From Ephydatia muelleri (Eukaryota; Porifera; Demospongiae; Spongillida; Spongillidae): a stretch of 64,000 bases of DNA. Location of the stretch: contig JABACO010000008.1 in the NCBI GenBank assembly GCA_013339895.1, positions 324,876 to 388,875 on the forward strand, in the 5' to 3' direction. Position numbers and translations under genes: made by a program. This document shows, piece by piece, positions 45,235 through 55,787 of this stretch; the first letter of the stretch is position 1; each line of letters opens with the position of its first letter. Below the pieces are notes generated by a model, which saw nothing but the letters and a program-made list of their open reading frames with translations, did no database searches and was not told the origin of the DNA.

Positions 45235-46163
45235 TGGCATTAAACTTGAACTGAAACTTTGACTTGGAAGTTAAGTGGTTGGTTATGTTATAAGAACATT
45301 ACTTAACCCATATACATCTCTGTACATGCATGATTTGATCACATGCATGATTTTTGTCAATAATCATGTTGTTCTGAACTTGATAATAATCACTGCAACA
45401 TCATAGTGAAAATGGTAAATTCTGTAATATGTACATGACGGCACAAAAGTGAAACTTAGGGATTGTCCAGTGTCTGAAAAACTATTCTATACAGTGATAT
45501 ACCATAATCACTAATCATCGGAAAGGGGACTCACTGTTTCTTATATTCTACTCAATTGCACTGGTGTAATCGATTTGATACATACTCGCTGAATTCCTCG
45601 TTTGCAAGGCCCCTCTGGTTATTAGCACTTGCAACAACTCGAGCCACCTCCGTAAAAAATGTCTCCCACTCGCTAGAGAAAGATGAATCGTTGCCTTGTG
45701 CCATGTTATTAGGATTGCTTACGTAAATGTGGGGGTGGGTACGAGACTACAGACATATGAAAGGTCATGTTGTTATGACGTAATCAGGCCTAAAAATATC
45801 TCACGACGTCGTAAAGTTCTCACGACGTCGTAAGTCTCACGACGTCGTAAAGTATCTCACGACGTCGTAAGTCTCACGACGTCGTAAAGTATCTCACGAC
45901 GTCGTAAGTCTCACGACGTCGTAAAGTATCTCACGACGTCGTAAGTCTCACGACGTCGTAAATGTCACGACGTCGTAAAGAATCTACGACGTCGTAACAC
46001 ATCTCACGACGTCGTAAAAAAATCTCACGACGCCGTAAAAAAAAACCATTTACGACGTCGTAACACGATCTTACGACGTCCTAAAATACACTGACAACGA
46101 CATAAGGTTCCATGACGTCTCCCAGAGGTCGTCTTCGAATTTTGTTACTGATGGCTTGCCATA
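45235..46163 (-). repeat. Right arm: inverted, internally deleted copy of the transposase end
   Basis: 45579-46163 is the terminal inverted repeat proper, with the ACGACGTCGT array at 45801-46085. Directly inward, 45235-45570 is an inverted copy of 37442-37769, the transposase C-terminus and 3' flank. An 8-base filler at 45571-45578 marks where about 1.56 kb is missing relative to the left side. Confidence 0.88.
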
Positions 46164-46328
46164 CGGCCTCCCCCCCCCCCCCACATTGTCCGGTTATTAA
46201 CAGCCTATTAGTATAGTTAAGTTCTATCTTCAGCTAAATTAACTTACTGCGCATATATCACAGGCGTTTGCGGCCATATATTTTGTGGACAAAAAGTATG
46301 TAATCCGAAAAATTGAAATGATTGCGTA

Positions 46329-46613
46329 ATGCCTATAGCAACGCCCTTGACAACCTGGAGAGCTGAAAACGTGAGCTGGTACAAAAGACAGGATGGCTAC
46401 AAGCGCCATTTAAAAGCAGATTACAAAAGAAGCTACAGTTTCCTCTTTTTGATGCAAGTCATTAGGGCCAGCAATTCTTGCCACGGCAAGTTATGGCTGT
46501 TGAAAGCGGGTAACCCTCGACGTACCTTTCCTCTTCGAAGTGTGTTTTCCACGTTCCCAACCGATAGAAAGTTTGAATTCAAGCTAGAAATTAAAGTTAA
46601 CAGAAGGTACTAA
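46329..46613 (+). other. Unassigned 94-codon frame
   Basis: The frame has a balanced composition with many basic and aromatic residues but matches no family I know. No splice sites support it. Only its length argues for coding. Confidence 0.15.
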
Positions 46614-46695
46614 CTAGTTCTCGTATGTTCTTGTAGCCACGATTTTTTTTACCAGCGATACTTACTGTTGAAGTTTATCCTGAATTGCGGTATTA

Positions 46696-47480
46696 TTATT
46701 TCATTCTTTTAGGAGGAGGCGCCACATTTTGTAGAGCTGCAATCAGTAAGTGCTCCTTAACAATGAGCAACAAATGTTTCACAGGATCTGTTACCGAATG
46801 GTACATCCTTTGCAAGGTGCATGAATGGATTGGCTTCTTTCTCACCCCATGAGACCGAATCCAATATGGGTTTGCCATGCCAATACGCTCTTTGAGCATA
46901 TTTTATTCTTAGTTATACCTGGAGGGTCTTGTGTATATGGTTGCCAACTAACACACCACCTAAGTATTGTTGCCTATGGATGTTAAAAGATTGGAGGGCT
47001 TCATCCAATTGCTTGACAAAGGGACTAGCAAATTCCTTGTCAGTCACTTTGGTGCTGTTGATTATTTCCTCCTTCTGTTTGCTTGCTTTCAATTAGTGTT
47101 TGTTTAATCCTTACCATCTTCTCTACAGACTGTCTCATGTCTTCCACCTGCTGGACGATAATCTGAGTTTGACCTATGCCATGAACCACTGGATGGTACA
47201 GTCAGTGCATACCAATGCCCTACATGGTAGCTCCAAGCTCCAGTGGTTGGCTCACAATCATTAGGCATATGGGACACCACAGCTGCTCCAGGATTACTGG
47301 ATGATTGGAACTGTGCTCATCCAGTGAAAATCCCATTTGGATGGGAGGGGCAACTGCACGAATGCCAGCAACAATTTTGTGTGGATTTAAGTTTGCTGGT
47401 TGACCACCTGACTTTTGTGGTAGGTTGTTTTGGTAAGAAAAGACCAGTGTAAACTTACATGTATACATACATGTATACAT
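46696..47480 (-). pseudogene. RING-like, transposon-type gene remnant
   Basis: Reading on the minus strand: at 47480-47260 ILEQLWCPICLMIVSQPLEL, the start of a RING-like finger whose second half (VCTDCTIQWF) is in another frame; at about 47055-46910 KEFASPFVKQLDEALQSFNI then QYLGGVLVGNHIHKTLQ and a GT donor; at 46899-46696 a further exon-like frame with HLLLIVKEHLL. The order finger, then a long helical body, recalls multi-copy invertebrate proteins of suspected transposon origin. I cannot name the family. Frame breaks in the finger show decay. Confidence 0.4.
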
Positions 47481-47539
47481 GCATCAATTCAGTACACATA
47501 ATTATTTTATCACTGTGCCAATTAAATGTTTTCCGACCG

Positions 47540-47790
47540 TGTAGAATGCGTGTATGCACTCTGCCTACACGTGTTTAACTCTTGCGGTAAACACGGTGTA
47601 TACAGCAGTGGATAACTAGTGGAAGGAGACTGTCTTACACTCTAGTGTATAACTTATGGATAACAACTGTGTAAAACGCCGTGTATGGAGATGATAACAA
47701 GCGTACAACAAGCGTATTTAGAGTGAATGCAACACGAAACTATCTCTGTATAACTCCGCATATTTATGACGCGTTGTGACGATCGCATAT
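47540..47790. repeat. Cluster of GTATAAC / GTGGATAAC / ACACGTGT short motifs (left)
   Basis: Short motifs such as GTGTATAAC, GGATAAC and ACACGTGT recur in both orientations. A matching cluster lies at 50150-50440. This resembles subterminal repeats of a CACTA-like element, but I could not find convincing terminal repeats. Confidence 0.35.
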
Positions 47791-48576
47791 GCTTATTTTT
47801 ATTTTTATAATAGTAGGAAAAGAAAATTAATCAAATCAAAACGTATATGCAGGTACATGTAAATACAGTGCATGAGCACATGATCTGAGATGCCACCAAA
47901 TTAAAGTCTCAGTGTTCGCGGCTAGGATTTCACCATCCAGGCTTGCAAACCAGCCGGGGCCTGTAACTGGAGAAGAGATCCATCAATCCTTTCTTTCCTG
48001 GCCACTTTCATGTGTCTGTTCCCCGTCTATCCAGCTCATCCATCCAATTGTGTATTCTTCCGATCTCCAGCTAGGCCGTCTTCTTTCTATTTTCCCATCA
48101 CCCGTAGTTTCTTCCTCCGACATCATGCCAATTGCAATGCACTTCCATGCCTCCATTTCTTCATTTGTAAGGAGGACTTTACTGCGGCGCTCCCAAAGCT
48201 AGTGAATGACACTACATTCGTAACGCTATGATTATATCACAACGTACCCTTTGCTGCCTTGCTCGCGCGCTTATTCGTCTTTGGCGGTCGTCAGTAGCTA
48301 TTTGAATAAATCAAACAAATCGAACAGAACATGTGACTTACACTGTACTTCTATTCCTGATGAAGTCTTACAAACTCCTTCGTTGTGGGGACTTTCCAAA
48401 CTATATGCATGTGAATAAAACGTTTAGCAGAATTTACAAAAGCATGCTTGCTTACGGCTCTTCGGTTCTGAGTTGTGAACCTTCATCGTTTTAAAAGTTT
48501 GTGTACACTGCTCTACTCGATTGAAAGCATGCATGCATTGAGCAAATGAATGACTGCTAATTTAGCTTGGCAAACC

Positions 48577-48790
48577 TGAAGACACAACGGAGTACGTCTT
48601 TTCCTTTTTGCAGGCTCTGCTGGGGCCTCTGATGTACAAGTCCCTTTATCAGCCTCTAACGCCTGCACTTTGATTTCAAGGGTACTCAATTTCCCTCCAT
48701 TTTTCATTCACTTTGGCCATCTCATTGGCGACAAGTGATTTGACGTCATGATCTACTGGAGCTGGTGTTCTACTACCGCGAGAGATGACA
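48577..48790 (-). pseudogene. Coiled-coil coding-like fragment
   Basis: The minus strand reads VDHDVKSLVANEMAKVNEKW and, after a frame slip near 48695, LEIKVQALEADKGTCTSEAP and EPAKRKRRTP, then a possible GT donor. It looks like the short coiled coil plus basic stretch that precedes DNA-binding domains in transposon-linked genes. No further domain was found. Confidence 0.3.
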
Positions 48791-48839
48791 GATCTTAGTG
48801 ACGCGAGGTCATCATTATAAGGAAGTGCTTTATTTACTG

Positions 48840-49117
<278 letters not shown>

Positions 49118-49459
49118 CTATCTGCGGAGGGTATTCTTGCCGGAGGTGTTACTTCACTCGTTTCTATTGAATATTAGAACACATGCAACATTGTATTCCA
49201 TCACGTGTAACATACTTATGTGACAAATTCGAGACGAAGATCTTCCAGCTGATCCGTAAAACGATTCAGCATTTTGCAGGCCTATCTCAGGTGAAACTTA
49301 ATCGGAGTCGACGAAACTGTTAGGTCCATCAAAAGACTCGAGCAGTCGATTTTCAATGAATCATACTTCGCAGCTGCCCATCCATGCGCACGTGCATTTC
49401 GTCATAATTTTCAAATTTCTAATTTCACATCAGCTTTTATTTTTACTCTCGTACAAAAC

Positions 49460-49874
49460 ATGGAAGGACTAAATAAGCGATATAGATGCTGGATGTGTCA
49501 ACAAGACTTATCACGATCTGTCTATTACAGGCATATGCAACGAAATGGATGTTCCGCTTTGGTCAGAATGCCGACAAAGGAATGTCATACGACAAAGAAT
49601 ACTAATATATCACAAGAAAGAAATAACTTCAGTGTTGATATGGAAGAAGAGAGCAGCGATATGGATAAATTTAAATATGTATGGTGATAAAATTAATGCA
49701 GTATTTGCATCAAACCATCATGCAATTCTTTCAAAGTGTTATGAAAGGTATTTAAATGACGCAGTACTTACTGCTTTGTCGGCTGTGTATCACATACTAT
49801 ATTCCAATATAAACCAATTTGAGCAGCCAGTATCTCGCCGACATTTGATTTGCAGTGATATTGAAATACACTAA
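49460..49874 (+). pseudogene. Zinc-finger N-terminal exon, possibly of a CACTA/EnSpm-like transposase
   Basis: The first frame starts at an ATG and reads KRYRCWMCQQDLSRSVYYRH then MQRNGC, a C-x-x-C...H...C finger of the kind that starts some metazoan EnSpm-like transposases. A following frame (KINAVFASNHHAILSKCYER, then LNDAVLTALSAVYHIL) may be the next part after a frame slip. Flanking short-motif clusters at 47.5 and 50.2 kb fit such an element. No transposase core is visible. Confidence 0.3.
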
Positions 49875-50149
49875 GAACGTTGTTCAGCAAAATCAAAATC
49901 TCAACGTTCTGCAGTGGTTATGGCATCCTGGTATGATTCTGATGGGAAAGTCAACCTGCACACTACTGCATCATACATATTTGGAATTGTGCAGTATTTC
50001 TTGAAGCATGCATATCGTATTGATGTTTCGGACGAACCCAGCATGAAATATACTGACCACTTGTTTGCTAACGTTACTTGACGGCAAAAGTCAGCAATAC
50101 AATCACGTTTGCAGTTGTGTCGTGTCACCATGCCCATCCCCGGCATAAC

Positions 50150-50440
50150 GACAAGTTAAATTCTCGGTTATACGCCTTAGGATATACAAAGCTTATCCAG
50201 GTTGAATGCGGTCGTTATACGAAAAGTGTAAGCACTCAATCCACACCTCGGTGTATAACATGCGTAAGTAGACTGAAACGCTTGTTATACATCTAGAGCA
50301 ACGCGCGTTATACGCCATAGTGGATAACACGTGTACTTAGAGCGACTACACAAGTTATACATCAAATGTATGCGCAGCATGTACACACACGCGTACAACA
50401 CGTGTAAAACGGGCGGATACACCTTGTGGATAATTTCAAT
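50150..50440. repeat. Cluster of GTTATAC / ACACGTGT short motifs (right)
   Basis: GTTATACGCC, GTGTATAAC, GTGGATAAC and ACACGTGT recur here about every 20-30 bp in both orientations. It is the counterpart of the cluster at 47540-47790. Confidence 0.35.
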
Positions 50441-51427
50441 TTGGCATGGTGTATGGTACCTTCTTGCAGACAACTGCTGTGTGCACTGTCCAATCAAAAG
50501 GGCGAAGTAAACTATGTACTCTTCAGATAATTTCCATCCATCACTTATTTGCATAAACAAAAGATTGTGGGTGAGTGGCCCATTATGTCATTGCCTGTGT
50601 TAATTGCACAGACTGAGTGCAAATCGTCTGCAAACTCTCTGCACTTGTATGAACTCCTTTTTCCCCTTTCTAGCCTCCGTCAAGAAGCGGCCATACACTC
50701 TGCATCGCTGGTTTACCTTCATTACGGATCCCCATACAATACTGCCCCTTTTATTCATAAAAAAAACTCACGTCTAGATCACAGGTTTAAAAAAATCGTG
50801 GCTACTTCTGTGTGTTGTATATGTGTTTCCCCATGTGTGCTGATGAGCGTTATTGCTCGCCAAACGTTTTCTATCGGTTGGTTCCTCCACTACGCACGCT
50901 TAAAGTAACCCCCTCTTTTCCCGCCAAAGACACATGGGCGTGAAAACGGGCTGCGCATATCACTGATAATAATGCTTGTACTTGCGCGTCGATGGTTTTG
51001 TTTACAGATATGTTACAGCATTTGTAGATGCTATTTATTTTTACTAAACGTCTCAAAGTAAGTATGATTTGTGGTTCGCAAAACATGAACAGTATAATGA
51101 GATACGATATTACTTTTGGTTTTGGCTCTTTGTAAATTACGGTATTGTCTAATTATGGACTTCTTGTCCAGCCGCAAACGTCCGTGATATTTATTCACCA
51201 TTTTGTTCAATGAAATCAATATTAGTTGAATAATTCTGGCGGATGACGCAAGGCATTACGCAATGACATATTTTGATGAATAAATTATGCGCGGTATAAA
51301 TTAATTTTGTGTCTTGATTTTAGTTCAAGAATGGTTCAGGGAATAATTTTTTGAAGTACATATATCATGATCAGACCGATTTATAGGACATTTTACAAGT
51401 GTTTAAAATTCAATTTGAAATAAAAAG
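50441..51427. other. no gene recognised
   Basis: Open frames here lack domains or splice context. The second half is AT-rich. Confidence 0.4.
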
Positions 51428-52835
51428 CAAGATGACCGCCTATGTATGGGCCATTTCTGGATATGCCTAGCGACAAAGAGAGATACGACAATAAGCTACA
51501 ATGTCTGTATGGACTTGGAACATACTGTGATCCGTTTGGCATACCTGACCAGCATTGGGTAGATGATGTTTCTAAAGAGGCCTCCAGTTGACTACCCCAG
51601 TATTTATACCTACTTTATTGAAACACCCAGAGGTTACACAAGAGAAAAGCTGAAGGTGTTTAAGAGTCTCGAAGCTTACAACTACTATCAAAGGTTAATT
51701 GTCACTCAAATGACAATTACTTAGGGGTTGGAAGTTTTTAGTGTCCCCAGTTCTGTTACAGAATGTTTACTGAATTCCTCTCCTTATTTATGTAGAGGTT
51801 GGGTGCGTGCTGTACTTTATCATGACCTTGGGCATGAAAATAAACACTGCTTTCTGAAAGCACCTGTAAACCCATCGCAGCACCTGTCTGAAAAGCCCCA
51901 CCAACCATGGGTAGCTGTTGAGGAACAATGTGGAACTGTTGTTACAGCTCATTGTACTTGTATGGCTGGGTATGTTTTGGTTTTTGTATACTGCTTAAGG
52001 ACAATCATTTCATGTTAATAGATTCGGAGAAGTGTGCTCACACATTGGCGCAGTACTCTTTAAGGTGGAAGCCTGTGTAAGACTTGGAAAGGAATCTGTA
52101 ACCTGCACGTCACTTCCATGCACATGGAATCAGACATTTACATTCATTTTCTTCACATACATGTATGATCATCATTTAGCATACTATATATTGTAGATTA
52201 ATCCAGCTCTGGTAGTGGACATTGACTTTAAAACCAACAACTCTACAAAAGGCTTCATTACAACTACAACGATCACTTACAACTAGACAGAAGGTTGTGG
52301 ACATGCAGTGCATAGTGCTAATCTTTCTGCTGCTATTTTTACTGTTCTCCCCAGTGTCAGTACAGAGGCACGTATATCAGCATGCAGTGCTATGGAAACC
52401 AGACTTCCTCAACCTCCATCATATTTGTACAATGGTCAGAATCATCTTCTTCCAAAGGAACAACTTTCTGACCTTGTTCAACATACCACACTCACTCTAA
52501 ATGAGGAAGAGGCATGCTATTTAGAGAGGTCAACTAGGGGTCAGGCTAGCACACCATTATGGTTTGAACATAGAGTGGGAAGAATTACTGCATCTGTATT
52601 TGGTCGTGTTGCCAAATGTCGTGAGAAAACATTTCCTAGCTCTTTAGTTAAAACAATCATGCAGTACTCAGGCTCTAATAGGGATGTTCCAGCCATTAAA
52701 TGGGGTATTGAACACGAGCAAGAAGCACATGAGGCGTATGCTAACATTATGGCAGTTAAGCATGCAACTGCAAATGCACATTGTATACGAAGTAATGTAT
52801 TGACGACTGAAAATGGCAAAGTCGACCTGTATTAA
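51428..52835 (+). pseudogene. SWIM zinc finger / YqaJ-type nuclease gene, several exons, broken
   Basis: Pieces in order: DKERYDNKLQCLYGLGTYCD; after a frame slip near 51575, YPSIYTYFIETPRGYTREKL to KVFKSLEAYNYYQ, ending in a GT donor; exon 51796-51969 with GWVRAVLYHDLGHENKHCF and the SWIM start AHCTCMAG; exon from 52022 with [20 protein letters not shown] completing the C-x-C-x6-C-x-H finger; a short exon with another slip near 52225; and, up to 52835, the start of a YqaJ-type exonuclease domain (HRVGRITASVFGRVAKC, VPAIKWGIEHEQEAHEAY). The frame stops before the catalytic Asp and ExK motifs. Genes of this layout are multi-copy and transposon-linked in invertebrates. Confidence 0.65.
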
Positions 52836-53169
52836 TACATTTCTCTGCAGTGATTGGACAGAGTACATTGACTGAGAATTGGCAAGTCCATCTACACTGT
52901 GAAGATCAGTTGTCAATTTAGCATCAAACACGACTGTAACGGTCTCTTATGCAGACCGAATTATTCTTTGTGTGTTCATACATTTCAGAATTTATGGCCA
53001 TGCTTTGAGCAGCATCTGTCGGGCACTCTACTATCAACTGAAGAGTAGGAAACCAACCGTCTCCAAAATGACAGGTATGAGTATTTCCGCATCGACCATT
53101 TGCAATACTTGTATTTACACTTGGTAAATGCACGTAACCAAGTCCCTACCGTCCGCCGCCAGCAGTAGC

Positions 53170-53290
53170 AGCGCTGCCCCCACCGCCACCAGCAGCAGAG
53201 CTGCCCTCACCGCCACCAGCAGCAGAGCTGCCCTCACCGCCACCAGCAGCAGAGCTGCCCTCACCGCCAACAGCAGCAGCAGAAGCAGCA
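53170..53290. repeat. 27-bp GC-rich tandem repeat
   Basis: About four copies of a unit containing CCGCCACCAGCAGCAGAGCT and GCCCTCA follow each other. It encodes Ala/Ser or Gly/Ser/Ala repeats in either direction; I see no gene around it. Confidence 0.8.
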
Positions 53291-53527
53291 GGAGCACCGC
53301 TACAGTATTGGTACCAGTGCCCCCACCACCACTCCCATGGCCTGAACCAGGCTGCCGAGGTCAGAGACGAGGCTTGGGGAGAGGAAGAAGACAAGCCAGG
53401 GGAACAGTACATAAAAAACTCATATACTTATAATTACAATTATTAACCTCCCTCCCTTCGAAAATTAAAATGAATTTGTGACAACATTTAAAGACGCGTT
53501 ACTACGACAGGGGAAAAAACTAATGAA

Positions 53528-53801
53528 ACAAGTAAATAAAAACATTCTCTAACGAGAAAGTTGTTGGTACATAGGATTGACCAATGGTGGTGTAACAAGC
53601 ACGGAAACAAGAGTGACAGAAAAATTGAAATAGGCCTATATTTAGCACACTAACGTTATAACAGTACATGCCTGAGTAATGGGCTAAATATAGGCCTATT
53701 TCAATTTTTCTGTCACTCTTGTTTCCGTGCTTTTTACACCACCATTGGTCAATCCTATATACCAACAACTTTCTCGTTAGAGAATGTTTTTATTTACTTG
53801 T
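53528..53801. mobile_element. 274-bp foldback (hairpin) MITE
   Basis: Arms of about 110 bp are inverted copies: the outer ends read ACAAGTAAATAAAAACATTC on the left and its complement on the right, and the inner ends meet near AGGCCTATATTTA. The loop is about 45 bp. The few differences between arms suggest recent age. No transposase sequence is present. Confidence 0.85.
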
Positions 53802-53929
53802 ATACAATGCAATGTTTAATGACTTGAAAGTAGGAAAAACGATTTAGCCATAAACAATAATATCCATATACACAACTGTTTAGATTCTAAGGGTGAGGTA
53901 CAGTTATACGTTTTAGAGGAGCACACCTC

Positions 53930-55745
53930 TTTATTATAAAATGAAGTTGCTTTTCTTGCTTTCTGAATTAGTGCCCTTGATGGTTCAAATGCATAGCAAG
54001 GGTGTGCCTTAGTTTCAGGCAGATTCAATTTAACAGACAGAGTTCCTTGAACCTGCAAACTACCTCTGTCATCTCTTCTGATTTTGTGAATTCCAGAAAA
54101 CACTCGTTCTTCTCCTGCATTTGAATGTGATATGGTTAAAATGACATCGGACACTTTCGCAATTCTTTAAAATCTAGCAGTGTTCATTCCTGGAAGCTCC
54201 ATCTCTCCTAAATAGCACCAAATTCTATCCATTCTATGGTATGTAACCTTGTTACAGCCATCATCCTGTTCTTCACAAATAGCTTCATCCCATATATCTT
54301 TTGGTATTTCATCTTTGGACACACTCTGATAATCAAGAAACTCTACAGAAACTTTGTCAAGTTCAATACCATTGAATGGTAGTAATTTGATTCTCTATGA
54401 ATGTACAAATCACACTGTTCTTTATTGTTGAAGTTAACAAACACTATCCTTGACAATGGCATCATGAAAAGGAAAACACTGTAGAACATATGCAACAGCT
54501 GATGTATGTATGGAATGCTATGACAGAAGAATGAAACTTCTTTACATGGTGTTCAATAATGTTTCCATCATCCAGTCCTTCCAAATATGTGATGCAGTGG
54601 TGAGATCTATTGAAGTGTGAGATGATTTGCAGGGTCAGCATTGACAACCTCTGTAAACAGCCTTTGTGCTTCTCAATAACACTTGGTTGTACAAACCGAG
54701 ACAGCAACTTCTTAAAAAGGCATACAGAATATAAATTTTTAGGTCAACTCGGAGAGAAAGATTGAAGGTAGTGAAGACAGGTAAGGTAGCCTGAAAAAAC
54801 AGCAACTGGATTTCATACATCGGATCATCATATAACTTCCTCAACCTTACAAATCTAGCTTCAGCAATATCTTCAGATCTAAAGTATACTCTGTTTGCAA
54901 CAAACACTTGAAGTATTCTATCAATGGCTTTTTGAAGGGAGAGCCATCTAACATTGATGTACTTAATAAACCCTCTGTATGAGGAGGTGTCACAGAAAAG
55001 CGAGTACTCATTCAGTTCTCCTTTTCGTTTTGTGCTTTTGTCAAACCAATAAAAGTGATGAACACAACATTCTTCAATGTTTAAATCTCTAAAGGCTTCA
55101 ACACCGTTTTGTGCTGCATTGTGGATAATGTGGCAAGGACATCCAACAAAATATACAGAAGGATTTAATGCTCTCACTCTAGATTTGATTGAGTTTTTAG
55201 CCCCTACATTAGTGTTGGTATTGTCAAGGTCCCATGGAATATCATTCTTTTCCACAACACAGTTTATGGCATCAAAGATATCACTTGCTTTGGAAGAATT
55301 TGTGCCAGTTGTTAGACAGAGATCAAGGAACTATTGCAAAACTACTTTTTCATTCACATCGTAAATTCTTACAGTCAGAGGATTCATCTTACTAAGCCCT
55401 GTATCATTAGATCCATCAACACTGAGGGAGTATGGCATCTGCTTCATAGATTGATAGAAGCTCATCTATTAAGTAAGGAGCCAGGGCATAGTTAAGGATA
55501 CATGCTGTTTTTGTTCTTGCACAATGGTAGCCTTTTACTACCTGTAAGTCTGTGATGCTTGCACGTAGCATGGGTCCAATATGATCAGCAAGGCACAGTT
55601 CAGCATTATGATGGGCTATCATTACTGTGTTTCTAATCTCAGCAGCTGTCACTTGGTCATGTATGGGGTCTGATGCAGAGTGCCTTTGTATATCAAGTGC
55701 TCCTTGATGTTTATTGGATACATCCTTTAGGCAAACTGCAAAAAT
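53930..55745 (-). pseudogene. Minus-strand hAT transposase (ZNF862-like), broken
   Basis: Reading on the minus strand: a possible exon start after TTTTTGCAG near 55739; DQVTAAEIRNTVMIAHHNAE and CARTKTACILNYALAPYL (55660-55416); at 55255-54635 NTNTNVGAKNSIKSRVRAL, FVGCPCHIIHNAAQNGVEAF, VHHFYWFDKSTKRKGELNEY and IKYINVRWLSLQKAIDRIL; and at 54154-53930 the C-terminal dimerisation motif ILTISHSNAGEERVFSGIHK. These match the order of hAT-derived ZNF862-type proteins. Frame changes and stops between blocks (near 55410, 55260 and 54640) make it a pseudogene. Confidence 0.75.
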
Positions 55746-55787
55746 AATGGCTGTCAGAATGGCTCAAAGGCTTTACAAACTCGTATT

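Larger units (their letters stand above)
35325..46163 (+). mobile_element. 10.8-kb IS3EU-like DNA transposon carrying a HECT ubiquitin ligase
   Basis: The ends read TATGGCAAGCCATCAGTAAC inward on both sides and CGGCCT flanks the element directly (35319-35324 and 46164-46169), a perfect 6-bp target duplication. Terminal inverted repeats are about 557 bp (left) and 585 bp (right). It encodes an IS3-type DDE integrase and a HECT E3 ligase, both on the plus strand. From memory, the IS3EU superfamily has TAY...RTA ends, 6-bp duplications and an IS3-like transposase, with a ULP1-type protease as usual partner; a HECT ligase in that place is unusual. Other elements have nested inside it. Confidence 0.85.

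Noticed and set aside
35325..46163. Polinton/Maverick
   Set aside because: A 6-bp duplication and long inverted repeats fit, but there is no polymerase B, packaging ATPase, capsid or Polinton-type protease, and the integrase with its TAT...ATA ends fits IS3EU better.
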